From: Spirilliplanes yamanashiensis
GTDB lineage: Bacteria > Actinomycetota > Actinomycetes > Mycobacteriales > Micromonosporaceae
Direction: 5' to 3'
DNA: 64,000 bases
Assembly (NCBI RefSeq): GCF_016863475.1
Contig: NZ_BOOY01000028.1
Span: 1-64,000, forward strand
Under the pieces are notes generated by a model. That model saw only the letters and a list, made by a program, of their open reading frames with translations, made no database searches and was not told the DNA's origin. Within the stretch, counting starts at the first letter, position 1, and each line of letters starts with the position of its first letter. The position numbers and the translations under genes were made by a program. Shown here piece by piece: positions 36,721-45,568 of the stretch.

Positions 36721-38196
36721 GTGAACACCGGGGGCGATCGCTTGGCGGCCTTCCGTCGGTATGTCGTCATCATCGGCATCCTGACGGTGGTCCACCCGGT
36801 CATTCCCATGAACGTCCGGGTCGTGACGTACGGCCTGGTCTCGGGCGCCACGCTGATCCCGCTGGGCATGCTGCTGCGCACCCTGCACGGCGGCCACCGC
36901 CGGCCCTGGCAGATCCTGTTCGCCGCGATGAGCGTGCTGACGGTCGCCAACGCCCTCACCCCGCTGTTCGGCCGGGAGCACCAGCTCGTCGCCGAGAACC
37001 TGATGACGGTCGGGCACGCCATCCTGCTGGTGGCGGCCATCAAGCTGGTCCTGCGCCGGGGCAGCAACGACATCGGCGGCATCATCGACGTGTCGGTGGC
37101 CGCGATGGGCCTCGGCGGCGTGCTGTGGATCCTGCTGATCCACCCCCGCATGGAGGCCATGGCGGCCGGCAACGCCGAGCAGATCGCCGTGCTGGTCAGC
37201 CTGCTGGTGCTGGTCGGCGTGCTGGGCGCGCTGGCGCGCGTCTGGATGGTCGCCGACCGCCGGCTGCTCGCCGTCGAGCTGCTGATCGTCGCGCTGGTGG
37301 TGTCGCTGATCGGCAACACGATCCTGGCGATGAGCACCGGCTCGATGACCACCGGCCGGCCCGGCTGGATCGAGATGCTGTTCCTGCTGGCGTACCTGTG
37401 CGTGGGCGCGGCCCCGCTGCACCACTCGGCGCGCGAGCTCACGTCGCCCGGCCCGGACCCCGTCGACCGGCTCACCGTCGGCCGGCTCACCTTCCTCGGC
37501 GTCGCGCTCGTCGCCAACCCGGTGGCGGGCGGCGCCCGCGAGCTGGTCGGCCTCGACGCCGACGGCCCGCTGCTGGTGCTCGGCAGCCTGCTCGTCGCCC
37601 CGCTGGTGATGGTGCGGGTGGGCCGGCTGGCCTGGCAGCGCGAGCAGGCGGAGCAGGCCCTGGTGCACCAGGCCACCCACGACGCGCTCACCGGCCTGCC
37701 CAACCGCGCCGAGCTGCTCACCCGGCTGACGGAGGCGCTGGACCGCGAGCGGGCCTCCGGCCGGCCGGCGGTGGTGCTGCTGTTCTGCGACCTCAACGGC
37801 TTCAAGGCGGTCAACGACCGGCTGGGCCACGTGGCCGGCGACCGGCTGCTCACCGAGGTGGGCGCCCGCATCCGCACCGGCCTGCGCGCCGGCGACACCC
37901 TGGCCCGCTACGGCGGCGACGAGTTCCTCGTGCTGTGCGAGGAGTCGGCGCAGCAGCAGGCCGTCGCCCGGCTGAGCGAGCACATCGACGCCGCGCTGAC
38001 CGAGCCGTTCCTGCTGGCCGGCGAGCCGGTGCGGATCAGCGCCAGCGTCGGGGCGATGGTCTCGTCCGGCGACGCCGACCCCGACGAGCTGATCACCCGC
38101 GCCGACCAGGCCATGTACCGGGCCAAGCAGCGCCGCAAGGCCGCCCTGGCCGGGGCCGGCGTGCTCGAGGGCGTCCCGGAGCGGTCCGCGGCCTGA
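36721..38196 (+). CDS. Membrane diguanylate cyclase (GGDEF)
   Basis: This 491-residue protein has about eight to nine membrane helices (15-310), then a GGDEF domain (about 325-475). The domain has HDALTGLPNRAEL, FCDLNGFKAVNDRLGHVAGD and the intact RYGGDEF signature near residue 397, so it should synthesise c-di-GMP. The receptor part resembles that of the GGDEF-EAL protein at 32681 only in general helix layout. The start is GTG, following CGATGGGAACGCC; the Shine-Dalgarno is weak. It is divergent from gndA, with 196 bp between them and no obvious promoter pair. Confidence 0.92.
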   Translation: MNTGGDRLAAFRRYVVIIGILTVVHPVIPMNVRVVTYGLVSGATLIPLGMLLRTLHGGHRRPWQILFAAMSVLTVANALTPLFGREHQLVAENLMTVGHAILLVAAIKLVLRRGSNDIGGIIDVSVAAMGLGGVLWILLIHPRMEAMAAGNAEQIAVLVSLLVLVGVLGALARVWMVADRRLLAVELLIVALVVSLIGNTILAMSTGSMTTGRPGWIEMLFLLAYLCVGAAPLHHSARELTSPGPDPVDRLTVGRLTFLGVALVANPVAGGARELVGLDADGPLLVLGSLLVAPLVMVRVGRLAWQREQAEQALVHQATHDALTGLPNRAELLTRLTEALDRERASGRPAVVLLFCDLNGFKAVNDRLGHVAGDRLLTEVGARIRTGLRAGDTLARYGGDEFLVLCEESAQQQAVARLSEHIDAALTEPFLLAGEPVRISASVGAMVSSGDADPDELITRADQAMYRAKQRRKAALAGAGVLEGVPERSAA

Positions 38197-38225
38197 CGCG
38201 CCCACCGGCGCGCACCCGGCGGCGG

Positions 38226-38231
38226 TAGGCT
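38226..38231 (+). promoter_or_regulatory. -10 box for the leaderless MazF-leader transcript
   Basis: TAGGCT ends 7 nt before the ATG of a 9-codon open frame at 38239. It fits the TAGnnT boxes seen before other genes of this window. Confidence 0.4.
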
Positions 38232-38238
38232 GATCGGC

Positions 38239-38268
38239 ATGGCCGCGCCGTCAGGACAGCCCCGGTGA
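38239..38268 (+). CDS. Nine-codon leader frame coupled to the MazF-like gene
   Basis: ATG at 38239 opens MAAPSGQPR, then TGA at 38266-38268. That stop overlaps the GTG start of the MazF-like gene (GGTGA). With the -10 box directly upstream, the transcript would be leaderless at this ATG, and ribosomes would then reinitiate into the toxin gene, which has no ribosome-binding site of its own. It could be chance; the coding evidence is only position and overlap. Confidence 0.35.
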   Translation: MAAPSGQPR

Positions 38269-38579
38269 ACCGCGGCGAGATCTGGACGATCGGCAACCGC
38301 ACCGACCTGCGGTACCGCGTCCTGGTCCTGTCCGGCGACGCCTACAACGAGCGGGTGAACGCGGCGCCGTTCTGCGCCCCGATCGTGCGCCAGCGCGGCG
38401 CCACCGAGCTGCCGCCGTTCGCGGTGGCCCTCAGCGAGCAGGACCCGGTCGGCGGCGTGGTCGTGGTCAACCGCATGCGCCGGCTGCCGGCGTCGGTCGG
38501 CGCGGAGCGGCTCGGCATGGTCACCGGCGCGAGCATGGCGAAGCTGACGGAGGCGATGCGTGGCCTCTTCGAGCTCTGA
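38265..38579 (+). CDS. PemK/MazF-like toxin, no adjacent antitoxin
   Basis: This 104-residue protein has the MazF-fold start RGEIWTIG, the following strands YRVLVLSGDAYNE and FCAPIVRQ, and the C-terminal VVVVNRMRRLP plus helix MAKLTEAMRGLFEL. MazF enzymes cut single-stranded mRNA at short sequences. The catalytic Arg/Thr pair of E. coli MazF cannot be placed with confidence, so activity is uncertain. The GTG start lacks a Shine-Dalgarno but overlaps a nine-codon leader frame. No MazE-type antitoxin gene is on either side: upstream is a diguanylate cyclase, and the downstream methyltransferase gene overlaps it by 20 nt. Confidence 0.65.
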   Translation: MNRGEIWTIGNRTDLRYRVLVLSGDAYNERVNAAPFCAPIVRQRGATELPPFAVALSEQDPVGGVVVVNRMRRLPASVGAERLGMVTGASMAKLTEAMRGLFEL

Positions 38580-39168
38580 CCACGGCTACGACGACGTCTA
38601 CCGGTCCGGCGCGCCGTGGGAGATCGGCGGCCCGCAGCCGGCGCTGGCGGCGGTCCTCGACGAGGTGCGCGGCCCGGCCGTGCTGGACGCCGGCTGCGGC
38701 ACCGGCGAGCTGGCGCTGGCCCTGGCCCGCCGCGGCCACCACGTGACCGGGGTCGACGTGTCGGCCGTGGCGATCGCCGCCGCCCGGGCCAAGGCCGCCG
38801 CCGCGGGCCTGGACGTGCGGTTCGCGGTGCACGACGTCACGGCGGCGCCGCCGCCCGGCGGGCCGTTCGACGCGGTGGTCGACTCGGGCCTGCTGCACAG
38901 CCTGCACCGGCTGGGCGGCGACGCGGCCGCCCGCTACCTGGCGCTGCTGCCCGGCCTGACCGCGCCCGGGGCGACCGTCGTCGTGCTGGCGATCAGCCCG
39001 CACGGCGAGCACGGCTGGGGTGTGACCGAGCCGGAGCTGCGGGCGGCCTTCGCCCCGCCCGCCTGGGAGCACACCCGGGTCGAGCCGGTCGCCGTGGCCG
39101 CGCAGGACGGCGGGCGGCCGCTGCGCCTGCCCGGGCACCTGCTGCGCACCGTGCGCGGTCCCGGCTAG
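38560..39168 (+). CDS. Class I SAM-dependent methyltransferase (TehB/thiopurine type)
   Basis: This 202-residue methyltransferase has motif I VLDAGCGTGELALALARRG (about 44-62), the strand-2 acid in VTGVDVSAVAI, and VVDSGLLHSL in motif IV. It belongs to the small TehB/thiopurine-like group, which methylates small molecules or metalloids. The GTG start lies inside the MazF-like gene with GGAGG about 7 nt upstream, so the two are translationally linked. It ends with TAG at 39166-39168, sharing the palindromic CTAG with the stop of the convergent transglutaminase gene. The substrate is unknown. Confidence 0.85.
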   Translation: MASSSSDHGYDDVYRSGAPWEIGGPQPALAAVLDEVRGPAVLDAGCGTGELALALARRGHHVTGVDVSAVAIAAARAKAAAAGLDVRFAVHDVTAAPPPGGPFDAVVDSGLLHSLHRLGGDAAARYLALLPGLTAPGATVVVLAISPHGEHGWGVTEPELRAAFAPPAWEHTRVEPVAVAAQDGGRPLRLPGHLLRTVRGPG

Positions 39169-40025
39169 CCGACGGCCACCACGCCGACCCGGCGGGTGCC
39201 CGTCAGCCGGCCGCCCGGCGGGCCCGTGAACGTGCCGGACGTCGGCGCCACGTCCGCGTAGTCGCGCCCGACCGCCACCGTCAGGTGCCCGGCGCCGGCC
39301 CGGCGGCCGTGGCACGGGTCGTGCGCCACCGCCACGGCGTGGTCGCCGCGCGCCTCCAGCACCTCCACCCACGCGTGCGTGCCGCCCTCGCCGAGCAGGT
39401 GGCCGGACACGTACCGGGCGGGCAGCCCGCGCAGCCGGCACAGGGCCAGCATCACGTGGGCGTGGTCCTGGCAGACCCCGCGGCCGCCGCGCAGCGCCTC
39501 GGCCGCCGTCGTGCGCACCCCGGTGACCCCGCGGGTGTACGCCACGGCGGCGTGCACCGCGGCGCTGATCCGGTCGGCGAGGTCGTCGGCGGGCAGGCCG
39601 GCCGCCAGCTCTCGCAGGGCCTCGTCCGCGGCGGTGAGCCGGGTCGGGCGCAGCAGCCGCGGGTCGCGCAGCGCGGCCGCGGGCAGCACCGGCGGGCCGT
39701 CGGCGGCGCGGCGTTCCAGGTCGGCGGTGAGCCGGAACTCGACCGCCGACTCGACCCGCGCGGCCCGGACCCGCACGACGGTGTTGCCGCCGGCGTCGGC
39801 GCGGGTGCGCCGGGCATGCGCCGCGCCGCGGACCTGCAGCGTGTGGCCGCGGCGGCGCAGCTCGCCGTGCCGGCGGCGCGGCACGATGACCAGCCGCTGC
39901 GCCAGGTCGGTCACCGGGGCGGCGTAGTCGTACCGGAACGTCTGCTCGATGCGGAACAGGATCCGGCCCGCCGCAGCGAGGTTTAGGGCGGCGTGATCGA
40001 GGAATCCGGGTTCCATGGAATTCAT
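39165..40025 (-). CDS. Transglutaminase-like cysteine protease
   Basis: This protein of about 286 residues has the bacterial transglutaminase N-terminal beta domain (FRIEQTFRYDYAAPV) and a transglutaminase-like core. Its Cys-His-Asp triad is complete: C185 in GRGVCQDHAHVML, H217 in GEGGTHAWVEV, D236 in AHDPCHG. No signal peptide is seen, so it probably acts in the cytosol on peptides. The start is uncertain: ATGs at 40025 and 40016 both lack a good Shine-Dalgarno, and a GTG lies at 40055. The gene is divergent from fdhA within about 50 bp and convergent with the methyltransferase gene. Relatives often sit beside ATP-grasp/alpha-E genes, which are absent here. Confidence 0.8.
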   Translation of the reverse strand: MNSMEPGFLDHAALNLAAAGRILFRIEQTFRYDYAAPVTDLAQRLVIVPRRRHGELRRRGHTLQVRGAAHARRTRADAGGNTVVRVRAARVESAVEFRLTADLERRAADGPPVLPAAALRDPRLLRPTRLTAADEALRELAAGLPADDLADRISAAVHAAVAYTRGVTGVRTTAAEALRGGRGVCQDHAHVMLALCRLRGLPARYVSGHLLGEGGTHAWVEVLEARGDHAVAVAHDPCHGRRAGAGHLTVAVGRDYADVAPTSGTFTGPPGGRLTGTRRVGVVAVG

Positions 40026-40059
40026 GGTCGTCGCCGTGTGTTTCGGGCGCGTCACAGAT

Positions 40060-40065
40060 TAGGGT
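40060..40065 (+). promoter_or_regulatory. -10 box for a leaderless fdhA transcript
   Basis: TAGGGT ends 6 nt before the ATG at 40072, so the formate dehydrogenase operon probably starts as a leaderless mRNA. No convincing -35 hexamer was found. Confidence 0.45.
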
Positions 40066-40071
40066 GATGGC

Positions 40072-43000
40072 ATGGGTGTCCGGACCTGGATCGAGGGCTG
40101 GCCGGTCTACCGGCAGCTGACCGGCACCGACCCGCTGGGCCGGGGCGCCGCCGCACAGTCGCCGCGGTCGAAGGCCCTGACCGCCCGCACCGGGACGGCC
40201 GACTCGGTGGCCCGCTCGGTGTGCCCGTACTGCGCGGTCGGCTGCGGCCAGCGCGTCTACGTCTCCGACGGGCAGGTCACCCAGATCGAGGGCGACCCGG
40301 ACAGCCCCATCTCGCGCGGCCGGCTGTGCCCGAAGGGCTCGGCGTCCAAGAGCCTGGTCACCAGCGACCGCCGCGTCACCGAGGTGCTCTACCGCCGGCC
40401 GTACGGCACGGACTGGGAGCGGCTCGACCTCGACACCGCGATGGACATGATCGCCGACCGGGTGCTCGCCGCGCGCGACGCCGGCTGGGACCCGCGGCAC
40501 AACCGCACGCTCGGCATCTCCAGCCTGGGCGGCGCGACCCTGGACAACGAGGAGAACTACCTGATCAAGAAGCTCTTCACCGCCATGGGAGCCATTCAGA
40601 TCGAGAACCAGGCGCGTATTTGACACTCCGCCACGGTCCCCGGTCTGGGGACCTCCTTCGGCCGGGGCGGGGCCACCGGATTCCTCCAGGATCTGGCGAA
40701 CGCGGACTGCATCGTCATCCAGGGCTCGAACATGGCCGAGGCGCACCCGGTCGGGTTCCAGTGGGTGGTCGAGGCGAAGAAGCGCGGCGCGGAGATCATC
40801 CACGTCGACCCGCGGTTCACCCGCACGAGCGCGCTGGCGCACACCTACGTGCCGGTGCGCGCGGGCGCGGACATCGTCTTCCTCGGCGGGGTGATCAACT
40901 ACATCCTGTCCAACGAGCTGGACTTCCGGGAGTACGTGCTCGCGTACACCAACGCGTCCATGCTGGTCAGTGAGGACTTCCAGGACACCGAGGACCTGGA
41001 CGGGCTGTTCAGCGGGTACGACCCGGAGAAGAACGTCTACGACCAGACGACCTGGCAGTACCAGGGCCAGCAGCACACCGCGCAGGACGCCGGCGACGCC
41101 GCCGAGGACCGGGAGACCGCGTCCGGGCTGGAGCAGGAGTCGCACGGGCCGCCGATCCCGGCCGACGTGCCGCGCGACCCGACCCTGCGGGACCCGCGCT
41201 GCGTCTACCAGGTGCTGAAGCGGCACTACGCCCGCTACACACCGGAGGTCGTCGAGCAGGTGTGCGGCGTGCCGCCGGAGAAGTTCCTGAAGGTGTGCGA
41301 GGCGTGGACCCGCAACTCCGGCCGCGAGCGCACCACCGCGCTGGTCTACTCGGTCGGCTGGACGCAGCACTCCGTCGGCGTGCAGTACATCCGCACCGGC
41401 GCGATCATCCAGCTGCTGCTGGGCAACATGGGCCGGCCGGGCGGCGGCGTCATGGCGCTGCGCGGGCACGCCAGCATCCAGGGCTCCACCGACATCCCCA
41501 CCCTGTTCAACCTGCTGCCCGGATACCTGCCGATGCCGGTGGCGGGCACGCACGACTCGTTCCGGCAGTGGGTGGACAGCATCCGGCACCCGGACCAGAA
41601 GGGCTTCTGGGCCAACGCCGAGTCGTACGCGGTGAGCCTGCTCAAGGCGTACTTCGGCGACGCGGCGACGGCGGAGAACGACTGGGGCTTCGACTGGCTG
41701 CCGAAGCTGACCGGCGACCACGGCACCTACCAGCAGGTGCTGGACATGATCGACGGCAAGATCAAGGGCTACTTCCTGCTCGGCCAGAACCCGGCCGTCG
41801 GCTCGGCGCACGGCAAGGCGCAGCGCCTCGGCATGGCCAACCTGGACTGGCTGGTCGTCCGCGACCTGTTCATGATCGAGAGCGCGGAGTTCTGGAAGAA
41901 CGGCCCGGAGGTCGCCACCGGCGAGCTGGTGCCGGAGGAGTGCCGCACCGAGGTGTTCGTCGTGCCCGCCGCGTCCCATGTGGAGAAGGAGGGCACGTTC
42001 ACCCAGACCCAGCGGATGCTGCAGTGGCGCGAGAAGGCCGTCGAGCCGCCGGGCGACTGCCGCAGCGAGCTGTGGTTCTTCTACCACCTCGGCCGGATGG
42101 TCAAGGAGCGGCTGGCCTCGTCGCAGGACCCGCGCGACCGCGGCCTGCAGGCGCTGACGTGGGACTACCCGCTGTACGGCGAGCGGCACGACGAACCGTC
42201 CGGTGAGGACGTCCTGAAGGAGATCAACGGCTACGACGTGGCGACCGGCGCGCCGGTGCCCGGCTTCACCGCGCTCAAGGCCGACGGCTCCACCGCGTGC
42301 GGCTGCTGGATCTACGCCGGCGTGTACAAGGACGGCGTCAACCAGGCCGCCCGCCGCAAGCCCGGCGCCGAGCAGGACTGGGTGGCGCGCGAGTGGGGGT
42401 GGGTGTGGCCCGCCGACCGCCGCACCCTGTACAACCGGGCCTCGGCCGACCCGGACGGCCGGCCGTGGTCGGAGCGCAAGAAGTACGTGTGGTGGGACCC
42501 TGACGCCGGCGAGGCGGGGGAGTGGACCGGCTACGACGTGCCGGACTTCGAGAAGACCAAACCGCCGTCGTACCGGCCGCCGGAGGGCGCGACGGGCGTC
42601 GCGGCGATCTCCGGCGACGACGCGTTCATCATGCAGGGCGACGGCAAGGGCTGGCTGTACGCGCCCAGCGGGCTGATCGATGGGCCGCTGCCCACGCACT
42701 ACGAGTCGGTCGAGTCGCCGGTGCGCAACCCGCTGTACCGCCAGCAGGCCAACCCGACGCGCAAGCTGTACGACCGCACCGACAACCTGGTCAACCCCAG
42801 CCCGCCCGAGGAGCACGCCGAGGTCTTCCCGTTCATCTTCTCCACGAGCCGGCTGACCGAGCACCACACGGCCGGCGGCATGAGCCGGCAGCTGGCGTAC
42901 CTGTCGGAGCTGCAGCCCGCGATGTTCGTGGAGGTGTCGCCGGAGCTGGCGGCCCTGCGCGGCCTGGACCACCTGGGCTGGGCGACGATCGTCACCGCCC

Positions 43001-43320
43001 GCTCGGCGATCGAGGCCCGGGTGCTGGTGACCGATCGGCTGACGCCGCTGCGCATCGACGGCCGCACCGTGCACCAGGTGTGGCTGCCGTACCACTTCGG
43101 GTTCTCCGGGCTGGTCACCGGCGACGCGGCCAACGACCTCATCGGCATCACGCTCGACCCGAACGTGCTCATCCAGGAGTCCAAGGTGGGCACCTGCGAC
43201 ATGCGGCCGGGCCGCCGCCCCGAGGGCCCGGAGCTGCTGCCGTTCCTGGCCGGCTACCGCCGCCGCGCCGGGCTGGACCCCGGCCACCACACGCCGATGC
43301 TGACCCCGCCGGAGGACTGA
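40072..43320 (+). CDS. fdhA: Selenocysteine-containing formate dehydrogenase, major subunit
   Basis: The reading frame spans 1,082 residues with an in-frame TGA at 40621-40623 decoded as selenocysteine 184. The context RI-Sec-HSATVPGLG matches the Mo/W-ligating Sec loop of FdnG/FdoG. The N-terminal [4Fe-4S] ligands are C51, C54, C58 and C86 (CPYCAVGC ... LCPKGS), followed by molybdopterin domains with NMAEAHPVGFQ, and a C-terminal cofactor-cap domain. It oxidises formate to CO2. No twin-arginine signal is present, so the enzyme should stay in the cytoplasm. Downstream come the ferredoxin subunit (1-nt gap) and the NrfD subunit. selD, selC, selA and selB lie within 10 kb. Read without recoding, it would be called two fragments or a pseudogene. 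Confidence 0.95.
40621..40623 (+). other. Recoded UGA codon (selenocysteine 184)
   Basis: TGA interrupts the fdhA frame exactly at the conserved Sec position, and the same frame continues for 899 codons. The SECIS hairpin starts 11 nt further on. Confidence 0.95.
40635..40653 (+). other. Bacterial SECIS hairpin in fdhA
   Basis: GGTCCCC (40635-40641) pairs perfectly with GGGGACC (40647-40653) around the 5-nt loop GGTCT. The loop and the 11-nt distance from the UGA match the E. coli fdhF SECIS, whose GGUCU loop contacts SelB. It lies inside the coding sequence, as bacterial SECIS elements do. Confidence 0.9.
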
Positions 43321-43321
43321 C

Positions 43322-44380
43322 GTGCCGTCCAACAGCCTGTACGGCCCCCTCGACCCCGCCCCCGACGCGGGGTACACCGACGCGCCGCCGCGGATGGGGT
43401 TCTTCACCGACACCAGCGTCTGCATCGGCTGCAAGGCGTGCGAGGTGGCGTGCAAGGAGTGGAACGGCGTCCCCGACGACGGCTTCAACCTGCTCGGCAT
43501 GTCGTACGACAACACCGGCGGGCTGACGGCGAACTCGTGGCGGCACGTCGCGTTCATCGAGCAGCCGCGCGCCTCGTCCGGGGCGGGCACCGACACGCCG
43601 GGGGCGTTCGCGGGCACCCCGGCCGGCCCGTCCGCGAGCGCGCACAGCGCCGTGGTGGCCGCCTCGGCCGGCCAGGACACGGGCACCGACCCGGGGGTGC
43701 CGCCCGCCGTCGACGCCCTCGCCGCGGCGGGCACGGTCGCGCCGCCCGGCCCGCAGTTCCTCGGCATGCCCGGCCACGACCTGCCGGGGCGCATCCCGGA
43801 CGCGCCGCGCACCGACTTCCGCTGGCTGATGATGTCCAACGTGTGCAAGCACTGCACGCACGCCGGCTGCCTGGACGTGTGCCCGACCGGGGCGCTGTTC
43901 CGCACCGAGTTCGGCACCGTCGTGGTGCAGGAGGACATCTGCAACGGCTGCGGCTACTGCATCCCGGCCTGCCCGTACGGCGTCATCGACCAGCGGCAGG
44001 GCGACGGCCGGGCGTGGAAGTGCACGATGTGCTACGACCGCATCGGCGACGGCCTCACCCCGGCCTGCGCCAAGGCCTGCCCCACCGAGTCCATCCAGTA
44101 CGGCGAGCTGTCCGAGCTGCGCGAGCGCGCCGCCACCCGGGTCGCCGCCCTGCACGAGCAGGGCGTCGGCGAGGCCCGGCTGTACGGCCACGACGAGAAC
44201 GACGGGGTCGGCGGCGACGGCGCGTTCTTCCTGCTGCTCGACGAGCCCGAGGTGTACGGCCTGCCGCCCGACCCGGTGGTGCCCACGAAGAACCTGCCGG
44301 CGATGTGGCGGCGGGCCGGGCTGGCCGCGCTCACGATGGCCGCCGCGGTCGTCGTGGCGGCCGCGGGGCGGCGGCGATGA
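43322..44380 (+). CDS. fdhB: Formate dehydrogenase iron-sulfur (beta) subunit
   Basis: This 352-residue electron-transfer subunit has four [4Fe-4S] motif groups: CIGCKACEVACKEWN (about 35-49), CKHCTHAGCLDVCPTGA, CNGCGYCIPACPYGV and CTMCYDRI...CAKACP. An Ala/Gly/Pro-rich insertion (about 84-145) separates the first from the second group and is longer than in FdnH. A C-terminal hydrophobic helix (AALTMAAAVVVAAAG) could tether it to the membrane and the NrfD partner. The GTG start follows the fdhA stop by 1 nt, and its own stop overlaps the next gene by 4 nt. It passes electrons from FdhA toward the membrane subunit. Confidence 0.93.
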   Translation: MPSNSLYGPLDPAPDAGYTDAPPRMGFFTDTSVCIGCKACEVACKEWNGVPDDGFNLLGMSYDNTGGLTANSWRHVAFIEQPRASSGAGTDTPGAFAGTPAGPSASAHSAVVAASAGQDTGTDPGVPPAVDALAAAGTVAPPGPQFLGMPGHDLPGRIPDAPRTDFRWLMMSNVCKHCTHAGCLDVCPTGALFRTEFGTVVVQEDICNGCGYCIPACPYGVIDQRQGDGRAWKCTMCYDRIGDGLTPACAKACPTESIQYGELSELRERAATRVAALHEQGVGEARLYGHDENDGVGGDGAFFLLLDEPEVYGLPPDPVVPTKNLPAMWRRAGLAALTMAAAVVVAAAGRRR

Positions 44381-45549
44381 GCGCCACCTCGGACCGCCTC
44401 GGCGAGGACTACGGCGAGCGCGACGACCGCGGCCGCCCGGCGACCGAGGCGGAGCGCCCCGGCGGGCTCGGCGAGCGGCCCCCGGCCGGGCGGCCGGGCA
44501 GCGGCCTGGCCCGCGACGAGGCGCCCGGCGGGCCGGTCCGCGACGGGACTTCCCGCCGCGGCGGCAGGAAGGGCGGCGGCAGGGGCGACCGGCCCATGGT
44601 GCCGCCCGCCTCCTTCGGCTCCTACTACGGCAAGCCGATCGTCAAGGCGCCCGTGTGGCACCACGACATCGCCGCGTACCTGTTCACCGGCGGCCTCGCC
44701 GCCGGGTCGTCGCTGCTGGCCGCCGCGGGCGACCTCAGTGGCCGGCCGGCCCTGGGCCGCGCCGGCCGGCTCGCCGCGCTCGGCGCCGTCACCGCCAGCG
44801 CGTACTTCCTCATCCACGACCTCGGCCGGCCCGCCCGCTTCCACCACATGCTGCGGGTCGCCAAGCCGACCTCGCCCATGTCGGTGGGCACCTGGGTGCT
44901 GACCGCGTTCGGCCCGGCCGCCGGCGTCGCCGCCATCGCCGAGGGCGCCCCGCTGCTGCCCGAGCGCGGGGTGCTCGGCCTGGTCCGCCGGCTGCTGCCG
45001 CCGCTGGGCGCCGCCGGCCAGGTCGGCGCCGCGCTCACCGCGCCCGCGCTGGCCACGTACACGGCCGTGCTGCTGTCCGACACGTCCACGCCGAGCTGGC
45101 ACGCCGCGTACGAGGAGCTGCCGTTCGTGTTCGCGGGCAGCGCGCTGGCCAGCGGCGCCGCCGTCGGCCTGCTCGCGGCGCCGTGCGACCAGGCCGGCCC
45201 GGCCCGCCGGATGGCGGTGTGCGGCGCGGCCCTGGAGCTGTACGGCGCGCACCGCGTCGAGACCACCAAGGGCCTGCTGTCCGAGCCGTACCGCACCGGC
45301 CGCGCCGGCCGGCTCCTGCGCGCCGGGCGCGCCCTCACCGCCGCCGGGGTGGCCGGCGCGCTGCTGGGGCGCCGCAGCCGGGTGGCGTCGGCGCTGTCCG
45401 GGCTGTCGCTGCTGGCCGCGTCCCTGGCGACCCGGTTCGGCATCTTCGAGGGCGGCATGGCCTCGGCCAAGGACCCGAAGTACGTCGTCGTCCCGCAACG
45501 CGAGCGACTGCAGCGGCGCGCCGAGAGCGGTGATGCCGGAGGTTCCTGA
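44377..45549 (+). CDS. NrfD/PsrC-type membrane subunit of formate dehydrogenase
   Basis: This 390-residue polytopic protein of the NrfD family has a hydrophilic, Gly/Arg-rich N-terminus of about 75 residues, then eight to nine helices. These begin with AYLFTGGLAAGSSLLAAAGD and include the conserved IHDLGRPARFHHMLRVAKPTSPMS. NrfD subunits exchange electrons with quinones and do not bind heme. In this operon the protein replaces the cytochrome b gamma subunit of FdnGHI and should link cytoplasmic formate oxidation to the quinone pool. The ATG overlaps the fdhB stop (ATGA). Confidence 0.88.
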   Translation: MSATSDRLGEDYGERDDRGRPATEAERPGGLGERPPAGRPGSGLARDEAPGGPVRDGTSRRGGRKGGGRGDRPMVPPASFGSYYGKPIVKAPVWHHDIAAYLFTGGLAAGSSLLAAAGDLSGRPALGRAGRLAALGAVTASAYFLIHDLGRPARFHHMLRVAKPTSPMSVGTWVLTAFGPAAGVAAIAEGAPLLPERGVLGLVRRLLPPLGAAGQVGAALTAPALATYTAVLLSDTSTPSWHAAYEELPFVFAGSALASGAAVGLLAAPCDQAGPARRMAVCGAALELYGAHRVETTKGLLSEPYRTGRAGRLLRAGRALTAAGVAGALLGRRSRVASALSGLSLLAASLATRFGIFEGGMASAKDPKYVVVPQRERLQRRAESGDAGGS

Positions 45550-45568
45550 CCCCCGCAGGAGGCCCGAC

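Noticed and set aside
40621-40731. Interpreting fdhA as a pseudogene or frameshift
   Set aside because: The frame is unchanged across the UGA, the flanking residues match the Sec loop, a SECIS hairpin follows, and all sel genes are nearby.
38521-43944. A 1,800-codon open frame on the minus strand opposite the formate dehydrogenase genes
   Set aside because: It is an antisense shadow of GC-rich codon bias: low-complexity, Arg/Ala/Gly-rich, with no domain, and it covers several real genes with strong motifs on the other strand.
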